From contig OZ253937.1 of NCBI GenBank assembly GCA_965267185.1, positions 124,001 through 188,000 of the forward strand: a stretch of DNA of 64,000 nt, given 5' to 3'. The notes below the pieces were generated by a model. It saw only the letters and a list, made by a program, of their open reading frames with translations, did no database searches and was not told the DNA's origin. The position numbers and the translations under genes were made by a program. Each line of letters opens with the position of its first letter. Positions within the stretch are counted from its first letter, which is position 1. This DNA is from G965267185 sp965267185. GTDB lineage: Bacteria > Pseudomonadota > Alphaproteobacteria > UBA6615. Shown piece by piece: positions 18,316 to 26,823 of this stretch.

Positions 18316-18876
18316 CTACCTGACAGGATACTCGACTAGATAGGCGCCAAATCCCTTTCCCGGGCCCGATGCTTGCCAGGAAAGGGCGAAGCTGCTGGTC
18401 GTATAGTAGACCGGCATATAGCCGGCGCCGTCGCATCGAATATTGGTGCGGGCCCAGCGTTGATGCCAAAGCTGAAAGTCGGTTTCGGACTTCAACGTTT
18501 GGCCTGTAACCCATGCAAGCTTCCGGTTTGAGCAGAAATACCGCAACCCGATCCACGTTGGCTCTTTGCTGAAATCGAAACTTTTCTTCAGAAAGTCGTG
18601 GGTCTTCTTGCTCTGAATAACGGCTAGCCGTCCGCGGATTCCTTTGTGGAAACGCTGCTCGGCGGCCGCATTCGCTTGCTCCCACGTATTTCTGTCGCGC
18701 TGGCCGCGTGTGAGTTCGATAACATCGACAAGTTCAAAATACGAACCGGATGTCGGATCCTTCACGACCTTTGCATGGGCGACGGATTGCGCCGACACCA
18801 CCGCGAATATCAGTGCAAAACACCACGATGCCAGATACTTGGAGCGCTGAGATTTATTTCTACGTGTCAGCGGCAT
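18316..18876 (-). CDS. Secreted protein with C-type-lectin-like domain
   Basis: A 186-residue protein with an N-terminal basic region and hydrophobic segment ending VAHA, a probable signal peptide cleaved near residue 36. The mature part has TWEQANAAAEQRF, GRLAVIQS and the segment EPTWIGLRYF followed by LAWVTGQ, the order and spacing of a C-type-lectin fold (WIGL core). Two Cys residues remain for a disulfide. Such domains bind carbohydrates or proteins, so a periplasmic or surface binding role at the polysaccharide is plausible. It is transcribed alone, flanked by 350-base gaps on both sides. No calcium-site triad was clearly identified. Confidence 0.6.
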   Translation of the reverse strand: MPLTRRNKSQRSKYLASWCFALIFAVVSAQSVAHAKVVKDPTSGSYFELVDVIELTRGQRDRNTWEQANAAAEQRFHKGIRGRLAVIQSKKTHDFLKKSFDFSKEPTWIGLRYFCSNRKLAWVTGQTLKSETDFQLWHQRWARTNIRCDGAGYMPVYYTTSSFALSWQASGPGKGFGAYLVEYPVR

Positions 18877-19225
18877 TGTTCCAGTCTCTCCGAGAGGATG
18901 GCCGATAGTCTTGTGAAATTACCTACTTCTACAATTACGAAAGCGGTGTCTTTTGCCCGTTTCCTCGTATAATCCATGATTATACTTTGCGTTACTACGA
19001 ATAGAAGTCCTTTTTTTCCGATTTATCGTTAACGAGCTAATTTTGTTGGACGCAGAACAGCCGTAAGTGGGCGTCGCATTTTTCTTAATATGTTGATTTA
19101 TAATATTTTTATTGCCGTGATTCCCCCATGTCACTTAGCCGCATTTATAGAAAATATATAAAGAAACGAAAATCAAAGTATTCATCGTTATCTTGTAAAT
19201 TTTCTAAAATAAAAATATTTGGTTA
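18877..19225. other. AT-rich intergenic region
   Basis: This 349-base gap is conspicuously AT-rich compared with its neighbours, especially 19000-19225. It holds the upstream region of the lectin-like gene and the 3' flank of the glycosyltransferase gene. No gene, RNA or clear terminator hairpin was recognised. Confidence 0.5.
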
Positions 19226-20572
19226 TCAAGAAATAACATTTGGGACGAAATCAGAAAGCTTGGCGTATTGCTGAGCACGGGAAAATCCCTGTCTCGATTG
19301 CTCCGGTACCGAGGCAATCGCGCCGTTTTTTTGCTTCATCTCGATCCAGCGGCGGAGCGAAGCGGCGATGGCGTCTGAATCACCGCAAAAAACGCCCGCA
19401 CCTCGTTCGCGCACAAGCGAGGCCGGCACGCCGTCTGCAAGCCCGAGAACCAGGATTGGGCGCAGGGCGCCAAGATATTCGAAGAATTTGCCCGGCACGT
19501 TGCCCTGCTCTTTCGGGTCGTCCCATTGCATGAGCAATAAAACATCGGCGTGACGTTGTTCGTCGATGATCTGGTCATGATCGATCGACGGATGAACGCG
19601 CACGCAGTCGCGCACGCCATGCTTCTCGGCCAGGGGAAAAACCTGACGTGGGTTGGTCGCGAAAAATTCGACACGAACCTTGTCTCTGTCGCTTCCAAGC
19701 TGATTAATCGCCTCGAAGAGCGGAGATGGGTCGCGCCGGCCGGGATAAATGCCGCCGGTATAGACGATGCGTACGATGTCGCTGTCTTGGTCGAAACCGG
19801 GCGATCTCGAATAGGCTTCGAGTTCTTGGTCGAAACCATTGTAGATGACCTCGACCGGTTTGCCGTATCGCTGGCGATAGGTGGCGGCCCAGGGTTCGGA
19901 GACGGTGGTGATCGCCTGCGCCCGACGGACGATGACGCGTTCCGCGAAGCTGTCGAGACGCTGGCGCCACGGCGGTGGCGGATAATAGGGGTCGTCCGAC
20001 CAGCGGTCCCGGAACTCGATAATCAGCGGAATACGGAAAATCACACTGAGCCAGTAGCCGACAAGCAGGACCGTAAAAGGCGGTCCGCTGGCAAAGATAA
20101 ATTGTGGTCGCCAGCGTCTCAGAATACGGATCCCGGCGGCCAGCGCGAACGGGAACCATCCGACGCGTGAGTCCGGCCAATTGACGACCAATTGGTATTG
20201 TCGGCCGAGGCGTTTTAGCAGACCGGGTGAACGCGCACTAAGGGGCACGCCGGTGGTGGGGCTTTCAGGGGCCGGCGAGGTGTTTGCCCCCGCAGAGGCT
20301 TCGGTTGAACGATCGCCGCGGCGGATAATTTTTTTGGCCGTCTTACTCAGCCAGCGGGGCAGGGCGTTGACGTCGGCCCATTTGGCGTAGGCGATGCGGT
20401 CCGCCGGGATATCGACGCCAAGGGTTTGCCGGTGGCGCAGGTCCGTTCCCGCAATGACCCTTAGGTCGTGGCCCTGTTCGACTAAGTATTTAGCGAGCTT
20501 GCCAATCCGCAGGGCGGCGATGGAATTTGTCGGGGGAAAGTACCACGACACGAGGAGTATTTTCATCGGCAC
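19226..20572 (-). CDS. Glycosyltransferase family 4
   Basis: A 448-residue GT-B glycosyltransferase. The N-terminus MPMKILLVSWYFPPTNSIAA is typical for WbuB-like GT4 enzymes. The donor domain contains IVYTGGIYPGRRDPSPLFEA and, near the end, VPGKFFEYLGALRPILVLG, matching the donor-binding glutamate region. A central stretch with FPFALAAGIRILRRW and a hydrophobic patch near residue 170 suggests membrane association. It lies 60 bases after the wecB-like gene on the same strand and may be co-transcribed, hinting at transfer of a HexNAc-type sugar; that is inference only. Confidence 0.85.
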   Translation of the reverse strand: MPMKILLVSWYFPPTNSIAALRIGKLAKYLVEQGHDLRVIAGTDLRHRQTLGVDIPADRIAYAKWADVNALPRWLSKTAKKIIRRGDRSTEASAGANTSPAPESPTTGVPLSARSPGLLKRLGRQYQLVVNWPDSRVGWFPFALAAGIRILRRWRPQFIFASGPPFTVLLVGYWLSVIFRIPLIIEFRDRWSDDPYYPPPPWRQRLDSFAERVIVRRAQAITTVSEPWAATYRQRYGKPVEVIYNGFDQELEAYSRSPGFDQDSDIVRIVYTGGIYPGRRDPSPLFEAINQLGSDRDKVRVEFFATNPRQVFPLAEKHGVRDCVRVHPSIDHDQIIDEQRHADVLLLMQWDDPKEQGNVPGKFFEYLGALRPILVLGLADGVPASLVRERGAGVFCGDSDAIAASLRRWIEMKQKNGAIASVPEQSRQGFSRAQQYAKLSDFVPNVIS

Positions 20573-20632
20573 GGCAAGCTGTAAAAGATCGAGATAGCGG
20601 TTCCTGAGCGGTCGGCGCCCGCCACCCGGACG

Positions 20633-21766
20633 CTATGATGCTGCCCGTTCGAACGCGGGCTGCTCCTTACTTTCGCAAAACGCCTTAAGGCTCTTTGCAA
20701 CGCGGCTCGCCGTCTGCCCATCCCAATATTCCGGTCGCGTTCCTTTCGGCCATTTCCCAGCTACGACCTCTTGCACGCTGCCGACCAGGTTTTGCCACTC
20801 GGTGAGCCTGTTGGTGCCTTGCGTTACCGTGATCGGACGTTCGGTTGAATCGCGCAAGGTTAGGCACGGAATCGATAGATAAGTCGTTTCTTCCTGAACA
20901 CCGCCGGAATCGGTAATCACGAGCCGGGCGGACGTGACGAGACCCATGAACTCGACATAGCTCAACGGATCGCACAGTTGCAGGCCGGGGGTGGCGGACA
21001 GCCGCTCTTCAAGTCCGGCGCGAACGAGGTTGGCGCGCGTGCGCGGGTGAACGGCGAAAATGATCGGTAAGATTTCGGCGACGGCCTGCAATTGGTCGAC
21101 AACCATTGCCAGCTTATCGGGGTCGTCGACATTCGACGGCCGGTGAATGGTGACAACACCATACTCCGACGGCTTCAGGCCAAATCGTTCGGCAGTATTT
21201 TGTTTTTCAATTTTGTCGCGCAAAAGTTCGAACGCATCGATCATGATGTTTCCCACTCGCACGATTCGGTCTTCGGAAATACCCTCCGCTTTCAAATTCT
21301 CGTCCCCGTCGGGCGAAGGCGTCCACAAAATATCAGAGATTGCGTCGGTCAAAATCCGGTTGATCTCTTCCGGCATTGCGCGGTCGCCGCTGCGCAGGCC
21401 GGCCTCCAAATGCGCGATGGGAATACCCAGTTTCGCCGCCACCACCGAACAGGCCAGTGTTGAATTCACGTCGCCGACAACGACGATCACGTCGGGACGG
21501 CGTTCCAGACAGATCCGCTCATGGGCCACCATCACGCCGGCGGTCTGCTCGGCGTGCGTGCCGCTCCCCACGTCCAGATTATAGTCCGGGTGAGGAAGCT
21601 CAAGGTCGGCGAAGAAGGCGTCCGACATGTTGGGATCGTAGTGCTGGCCGGTATGAACAAGCAATATCTCGCACCAGCCCTCGCTTTTGAGAGCGTGGTA
21701 GAGGGGCGCGACTTTCATGAAGTTTGGGCGCGCAGCTGCCACCAACTGTACAACTGGCTTCGTCAT
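20633..21766 (-). CDS. wecB: UDP-N-acetylglucosamine 2-epimerase (non-hydrolysing)
   Basis: A 377-residue protein of the WecB/MnaA family, which interconverts UDP-GlcNAc and UDP-ManNAc in the cytoplasm. Seen motifs are ARPNFMKVAPL at the N-terminus, HTGQHYD, GDVNST, HLEAGLRSGDRAMPEEINR and, in the C-terminal half, TDSGGVQEE, all family hallmarks. Length matches the family. It supplies an activated HexNAc, perhaps for the glycosyltransferase directly downstream. The 256-base gap upstream separates it from the O-ligase gene and may hold its promoter. Confidence 0.92.
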   Translation of the reverse strand: MTKPVVQLVAAARPNFMKVAPLYHALKSEGWCEILLVHTGQHYDPNMSDAFFADLELPHPDYNLDVGSGTHAEQTAGVMVAHERICLERRPDVIVVVGDVNSTLACSVVAAKLGIPIAHLEAGLRSGDRAMPEEINRILTDAISDILWTPSPDGDENLKAEGISEDRIVRVGNIMIDAFELLRDKIEKQNTAERFGLKPSEYGVVTIHRPSNVDDPDKLAMVVDQLQAVAEILPIIFAVHPRTRANLVRAGLEERLSATPGLQLCDPLSYVEFMGLVTSARLVITDSGGVQEETTYLSIPCLTLRDSTERPITVTQGTNRLTEWQNLVGSVQEVVAGKWPKGTRPEYWDGQTASRVAKSLKAFCESKEQPAFERAAS

Positions 21767-22022
21767 TTAAACTCACCCATGCTCGCGGAAGGTTAACAAA
21801 AGGTATCTGTTCGACAGCACAGACTTCCGAAGATTGCCCCAGCAATGTCTTAAAGAGCCACTGGCGCACGCTTAGAGCTACACCTAAATCGTAAAATTAC
21901 AGTTGCTTAAGATGCTTTCAGGCCCGCTCGCGCCATGCTCCTCGGGCTCGCCAGCTTATCGCGTAGCGTAGAGTCTCTTGCGAATTTCTTTCAGACAAAT
22001 ATTGGCGGTGCGATGCCGGTGT

Positions 22023-23378
22023 TTAGGGCCGGCGGGTCGCCCATCTTGAGGTGCCCAGGTTGGGAGACCATCGATGTCTGGCTGGCGCTGTCGGTGAATT
22101 ACTGAATGTGCGGGTGCCGGTTTCTGGCGCCGGATTGATCTCCCGCTCCACGATGATGTGTAGAAGCAGCGCGATTGTGAGTAAATGATAGAAAAGGTCG
22201 AAAATCGCCAAGCTTAAGAACGCCCCGCCGACGGCGAATCCGAAGAGCGAAATTTCGGTCATTCGCGCGAGATCGCCGGCCCATAGCAGGTCTGGTCGTT
22301 CTTTCGTCATCTTCTTGACCCGTCTTATGGACAGGAAGGCAAACAGCCATAGCAGGGCGAAAATGCCGAAGCCGACAAACCCGTGATCGCCCAGCATCTG
22401 GAAGTAGATACTATGATAGGCTCTTGGCGGCGCACCTGGAGGCGCGTGTCTTGCAAATGTCGCGGGATCGGCAAAGGCGTTGTTCCCGCCGCCCAGAATG
22501 GGACGATCCAACGCGAGATTCCAGGCGAATTCCCAAAGCTCCAGGCGGCCGATAGCCGATCCGTCTTCCTGGTATTCGGCGATAGTTTCAATGCGCTCGA
22601 CCCAGCGTTCGGGTGCGTACAGAATAACACCCAAGCCGGCGGTGAATATGACCAGCGCCAGTCTTACTTTCTTCCGCGATCGCAGCACCAACGCGACGGC
22701 AATCGCCGCTGCTGCGAGGAAAGCGCCGCGGGAGAAAGCGCCCATAACGGAGACAACGGCCAATAGCGAAGCTAACGCCAGCCCATGCCGCATCCATGTC
22801 TGCGCGGTGTGGGTACGCAGATAGAGCATGAGAGGAATAACCATCACCAGGGCCAACGCCAGTTCGTTGTTTCCTTCGATAAAGGTTCCCGGGGGCCCCC
22901 AAACACGGCCGCCTGTCTCGCTTCCTCCCGTAACGAACCATAGGGCTCCTTTGATGCCAAAGAACCCGATCGACACCACAATGACCCAGACAAACGCATG
23001 AATGCGTTCGCGGCTTTGTATGAGGCCCAATGTCACGAGGGTCATAACGAGGATCTTGGTGGATTTTTCCCAGCTTTCTTGAGCGATTTCGGGGGCTACC
23101 GCAAACTGGGTCGTAATGAAGGTCCAAACGATCAACAGCCCCATCAAGACCGTCGTTGTTTTCAAGGGAATTTTGACCGGTTCACGGGATAAGACCCAGG
23201 CAGCGAATGTTACTGCTGCGCACATGAGGGCTAGCCGAAGATCGAAGGCGATGCCCCAGGTGAGGCGGTGGGGGTTCATATAGGAAATCCACGCCCACAC
23301 CAGGATTCCGACATGTGGCCGGAATAGTATCGCAGGGACCAAACCGGCGAATACGGCAAGGAGGAAGATGTCGCGCAT
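22023..23378 (-). CDS. Putative O-ligase/Wzy-like polymerase, exosortase A-associated (TIGR03097-like)
   Basis: A 451-residue multi-spanning membrane protein. Its opening, with VPAILFRPHVGILVWAWISY followed by MNPHRL, is typical for the exosortase A system O-antigen-ligase-like family. The large periplasmic loop region contains GTFIEGNNELAL and YHSIYFQMLGDHGFVG, the Wzy_C-like signature. It should polymerise the repeat or ligate glycan to an acceptor in the periplasm. The C-terminal 40 residues are polar and low-complexity. A 49-residue membrane protein gene lies 51 bases upstream on the same strand. Family assignment is strong, ligase versus polymerase activity is open. Confidence 0.88.
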   Translation of the reverse strand: MRDIFLLAVFAGLVPAILFRPHVGILVWAWISYMNPHRLTWGIAFDLRLALMCAAVTFAAWVLSREPVKIPLKTTTVLMGLLIVWTFITTQFAVAPEIAQESWEKSTKILVMTLVTLGLIQSRERIHAFVWVIVVSIGFFGIKGALWFVTGGSETGGRVWGPPGTFIEGNNELALALVMVIPLMLYLRTHTAQTWMRHGLALASLLAVVSVMGAFSRGAFLAAAAIAVALVLRSRKKVRLALVIFTAGLGVILYAPERWVERIETIAEYQEDGSAIGRLELWEFAWNLALDRPILGGGNNAFADPATFARHAPPGAPPRAYHSIYFQMLGDHGFVGFGIFALLWLFAFLSIRRVKKMTKERPDLLWAGDLARMTEISLFGFAVGGAFLSLAIFDLFYHLLTIALLLHIIVEREINPAPETGTRTFSNSPTAPARHRWSPNLGTSRWATRRP

Positions 23379-23429
23379 CTAAAAGTGGATCTCGTTCGCT
23401 GCGTTTTCTGTCGACAAAGTAAAGACGGC

Positions 23430-23579
23430 TTAGCGTCGAGGCTCATCGCCGGTGGGCGGTACCGGCATTCTCAATAAGCCCTTTTGGTCAGCCTGTGTCT
23501 TGGCGCTATCGTTTTGGATACTCCAAGCAATGATGTAGACGACCGCGACGACGACGAGGAAAAATACGATGCTTTCCAT
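23430..23579 (-). CDS. Small single-pass membrane protein (49 aa)
   Basis: An ATG at 23579 opens a 49-codon frame ending TAA at 23430. The product starts MESIVFFLVVVAVVYIIAWS, one strong N-terminal membrane helix, followed by a polar tail with KTQADQKG and PPTGDEPRR. It sits 51 bases upstream of the O-ligase gene on the same strand, so it may belong to the same transcript and assist that membrane enzyme. I do not recognise a family. Support is the clean hydrophobic helix, sensible codon use and position. Confidence 0.55.
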   Translation of the reverse strand: MESIVFFLVVVAVVYIIAWSIQNDSAKTQADQKGLLRMPVPPTGDEPRR

Positions 23580-23825
23580 AGCCTTGGTTCCTTAACTTTG
23601 ATCCAGCGAAACTATACACCAAATACTAAAAATTGCTGGAGATAGGTTTTGCTGCCAAATTTCAAATTAGCGTGAGAATATTTGTTTAAGATATTGATTA
23701 TAAAACATATTTTCTCCGCTATACTCTTTGCGGCGCTGGTGCTCGATGGTTAACAGCAGAGCTGTTTTTCGACGATTGCCGTAATCCGCTGGGTCCCAAA
23801 ATAAAGATGGATTTGGGCGGAATTC

Positions 23826-25457
23826 CTACTTCGGATTGGCGATAAACGCGCGGCTGACGATAAGTTCGTCATACCAGACCTCGGCAGCCGGATGATTTTC
23901 GCGGTCGTCCTTGTTCGTCATATAGGGCAGCAGCCATATCTTGCCGAAGCGGCCCCCGGGTTTCGCCGGTCCCGCCAGATATAGATCGCGATTGACGATC
24001 AATCGTTGCTGCTCACCTTCTTGTGCAGCCCAGACTTTTACGTTGCTGTTGGGCGGTATGTTTTTGTTGGGGCCGCGTCTTTGCGGTTGCCAAGTTCCGA
24101 TCGATATTTGGATCTGTATTGTCATCCACTGATCGGATACCAAACGGAAGCAGGTGTCGGACGAGGTCCCCCACCTCATTTTAACTTCGGGTCTCCCGTA
24201 ATTGGTGGGACAGGTAAAGGCGCCGCCCGGCTGCTTGTCAAAAGCGTAGCCAGGTGCCCTTATCGGACTGGTTGCAGGATCGACCGGAGCGGAAAATCCG
24301 GAATACCAGCCGCAATTATGATAGCCGCCCAAAATGTGGTCGGCGCCATGTACAAGCACCGTTTCCAGCGCCGTGCACGAGTTTGCAGATGTTCCCTTCG
24401 CGGGGTCGCCCGTGCCGATAATAGAGAGCTTGAAGGCGGTCCTTCCGCCACCCGACGATCTGTAAAACCGGCGGTCGGTTTTATAGGTGGGACTGTCGGG
24501 ATCGCAGTCGAAATACAAAAAATCGCAACTTGCCCGCCAGCGATATTGGACGAAAAACGTGTCGCCTTCACCGAAAGTCTGAGAAAGATCGTCGGAGAAA
24601 TTGGTCGTGAAAGCGCCGCCGCCGGAAGAATTCGAGAAGGGTGGTTGGACGAACTTCAGCGATCCCGTCCCCGACGCTTTTATCTTACGGTCGAGGCTCG
24701 GCATTGCGGCTCCCTTCACCTTGCGGGCCGAGCGGTTGGCAACACCGCGCCAATGCTGCCACCAGGTTTGGGTGGGGATGCCATGGGCGCCATTATCGTT
24801 GGCTAGTAGATGCCGTTTGCCGTCGGCGCGCACGCCCCAGGGTCCCTCCGTGTCCAGAGGATCGCAGAAGACGACGTCCGGCGCGTTACACCTCTCCTCG
24901 AACGTTGCGAACGCCCTTGGCGTGTCGACGCTTGGCGTCCTGACTGGCGTGTTCAAGCTATTGGTTGAGGCGAGACTCGCGAGGGCGTTCGGCGCACCGC
25001 TGGTGCGTGCGGCGGGCGCTTCGGTCTTGCCGGCAGGTTTCGACGGTGATGTGGGCGTGCTGTTGCTTTTGCGATTGACGATCGTTCCGGGCTTAAACGT
25101 GGAGGCCGGCGGCAGGCTCGGTTTGCTCGTGGGAGCGGGGCGGCTCGGCTTGCTCTCCACCACGGCGGGCAGGCTTGGTTTACTCTTGGGAACCGGCAGG
25201 CGAGGGACTGTGCTTTTCGTATCACCGGCGCCGGCAGAGTCCGCTTCCGTGGTTTCCTGACGGACGGGGCCTGGCGCCGCGCTGCCGTCTTTGGCGGGCG
25301 CTGCTTCTATCGACTTAATGTCGTGCGGCTCGATAGGAAGCGTAAAGGTACGGCCGTCCTGGGTCGTTATGATGATATCGGATAGACCCGCTGTCGAAAT
25401 CAAGATCGATCCGGCGGCAGCCACCATGAGCTTGAATGCCTTGCTCGTATTCATCAT
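23826..25457 (-). CDS. Secreted protein with Pro/Ser/Lys linker and predicted jelly-roll (lyase/lectin-like) domain
   Basis: A 543-residue protein. Residues 1-25 are a signal peptide. A short beta-rich segment (DIIITTQDGRTFTLPIEP) follows, then about residues 80-165 form a linker with repeated SKPSLP/SKPSRP words. The remaining 350 residues are Trp-, Cys- and aromatic-rich, with FFVQYRWRASCDF, and end in EVWYDELIVS, the style of polysaccharide-lyase or concanavalin-type beta-sandwiches. A periplasmic or extracellular role in binding or trimming the polysaccharide is likely but not proved. It stands alone, with about 220-250 bases on each side. Confidence 0.6.
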   Translation of the reverse strand: MMNTSKAFKLMVAAAGSILISTAGLSDIIITTQDGRTFTLPIEPHDIKSIEAAPAKDGSAAPGPVRQETTEADSAGAGDTKSTVPRLPVPKSKPSLPAVVESKPSRPAPTSKPSLPPASTFKPGTIVNRKSNSTPTSPSKPAGKTEAPAARTSGAPNALASLASTNSLNTPVRTPSVDTPRAFATFEERCNAPDVVFCDPLDTEGPWGVRADGKRHLLANDNGAHGIPTQTWWQHWRGVANRSARKVKGAAMPSLDRKIKASGTGSLKFVQPPFSNSSGGGAFTTNFSDDLSQTFGEGDTFFVQYRWRASCDFLYFDCDPDSPTYKTDRRFYRSSGGGRTAFKLSIIGTGDPAKGTSANSCTALETVLVHGADHILGGYHNCGWYSGFSAPVDPATSPIRAPGYAFDKQPGGAFTCPTNYGRPEVKMRWGTSSDTCFRLVSDQWMTIQIQISIGTWQPQRRGPNKNIPPNSNVKVWAAQEGEQQRLIVNRDLYLAGPAKPGGRFGKIWLLPYMTNKDDRENHPAAEVWYDELIVSRAFIANPK

Positions 25458-25676
25458 GTCGACTGGCCAATATCCATCCGGATTACGCTTGCAAGACAGC
25501 TGTTATTTTTTGCGAGCGTGTAAGAACTCGTCGCCCCTACTTTAACACTAGATTTGTCCGGCATGGAGAATTTAGTTCGTAAATTCTTTGCGATATTTCA
25601 TGCTCTTGGCGGTTGATTTGCGGCTTGAACATTAACCTACAAGTCGAGCCGCCCGGCCGTGATCGGGTAACGCCTG

Positions 25677-26687
25677 CTAGCGCCGCAGCCGGCGGATCAG
25701 CTCGTTGAAACCCGCCAATTCGGCCTCGAAGGCAAGCGGGTGAACGCTTTCGCCGTCCGATAAGCGGGCGAGCGCGAATTTATCGGTCTCGGGGTAGGCG
25801 ATGCCTTGCTCCATCGTGGTGGCGCTGGCAATGCCAAGTTCGGCGAGTTTCGGCCATACACTCGGCGTATAGATACCGCTCGGATAACAAAAGTGGTGCC
25901 TCTGCTCCGGGGTGATTTCGCTCAGCCGGCTCCTGTTCTCCTCGATCTCGCGGGCGGCGCGCTCAAGATCGTCGGATGGAAAGCGATGCCGGTGGGTATG
26001 AAGCTGGATATCGACGCCACTCGTGTTCGCGTCCCGCAACTCTTCCATCGTCATGAGGTGAAAGTAACGGTCGCGGTCCAGCGTCGCGTAGTCGACCCCG
26101 ATAAGAGCACCGAGACGTTGGCACAACTCGTGGCGTCCCGCGCCATCGAGATCCACCTCACCATATTCGATCACGGCACGTGCGGCCTGCTCGCGCGCGT
26201 CGGGGTTGTTTAGGTCGACTGCCGCAGGGAACGGTGGACCCAACGATGAGAGGTCTACGACCACTTTTGTCGCGACGGAAAACATGTAGGGGACCGCGAG
26301 GTTGAAGACCGGCCGTTGCGCATCGGTGTAGTAGGTTGTGGCATAGATCGTTGCCGGCAGGTCTGCTTCGGCCAGCGCGGGGACCATGTGCTTGTAGGTG
26401 CCGTACCAGCCGTCGTCGATGGTAATCACCGTGGCGCAATCGGGCAGGGTGCCTGCCTCAAGACCGGCCACCGCTTCGTCTAAAGAGATGACCGGATAAG
26501 ACGATTTGGCGAGAAACCGGACGCGTTGACGGAATTTCTCCGCGCTCATGAACAAGAAATTCCCATAGTGCGCTGGGCCGAGCCAGATGCCGTGGTAGCA
26601 AAGAATTCGCAAGCCGCGGCGGGTCAGCCGCCGGCTGAGCGCAAACAGGCCAGTATGCTTAGCGAGCCAAAGTATGAGAATCTTCAC
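25677..26687 (-). CDS. Polysaccharide deacetylase (NodB domain)
   Basis: A 336-residue NodB-type protein. It opens with LRILCYHGIWLG, has the first catalytic motif as TIDDGW (about residue 90), the second as LHTHRHRFP (about 230), and FCYPSGIYTP downstream. These are the metal- and acid-base motifs of carbohydrate esterase family 4. It would deacetylate a sugar. The N-terminal residues are hydrophobic but no clear signal peptide is present. It is 136 bases downstream of the ATP-grasp gene on the same strand, so deacetylation and ligation may be linked, as in the operon at 11-18 kb. Confidence 0.85.
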   Translation of the reverse strand: MKILILWLAKHTGLFALSRRLTRRGLRILCYHGIWLGPAHYGNFLFMSAEKFRQRVRFLAKSSYPVISLDEAVAGLEAGTLPDCATVITIDDGWYGTYKHMVPALAEADLPATIYATTYYTDAQRPVFNLAVPYMFSVATKVVVDLSSLGPPFPAAVDLNNPDAREQAARAVIEYGEVDLDGAGRHELCQRLGALIGVDYATLDRDRYFHLMTMEELRDANTSGVDIQLHTHRHRFPSDDLERAAREIEENRSRLSEITPEQRHHFCYPSGIYTPSVWPKLAELGIASATTMEQGIAYPETDKFALARLSDGESVHPLAFEAELAGFNELIRRLRR

Positions 26688-26823
26688 TAGGGGACCGCGT
26701 TAAGTTTTGGTCTAACCGGCGAAGCATAAGTCTGCTCGGTCATACCCACATAGGAATGGTTGGGACGTAATACCCCGCTTCAGGCAGCCATCAACATGTC
26801 GGTGAGGGCGCGAGCCTTGATCC

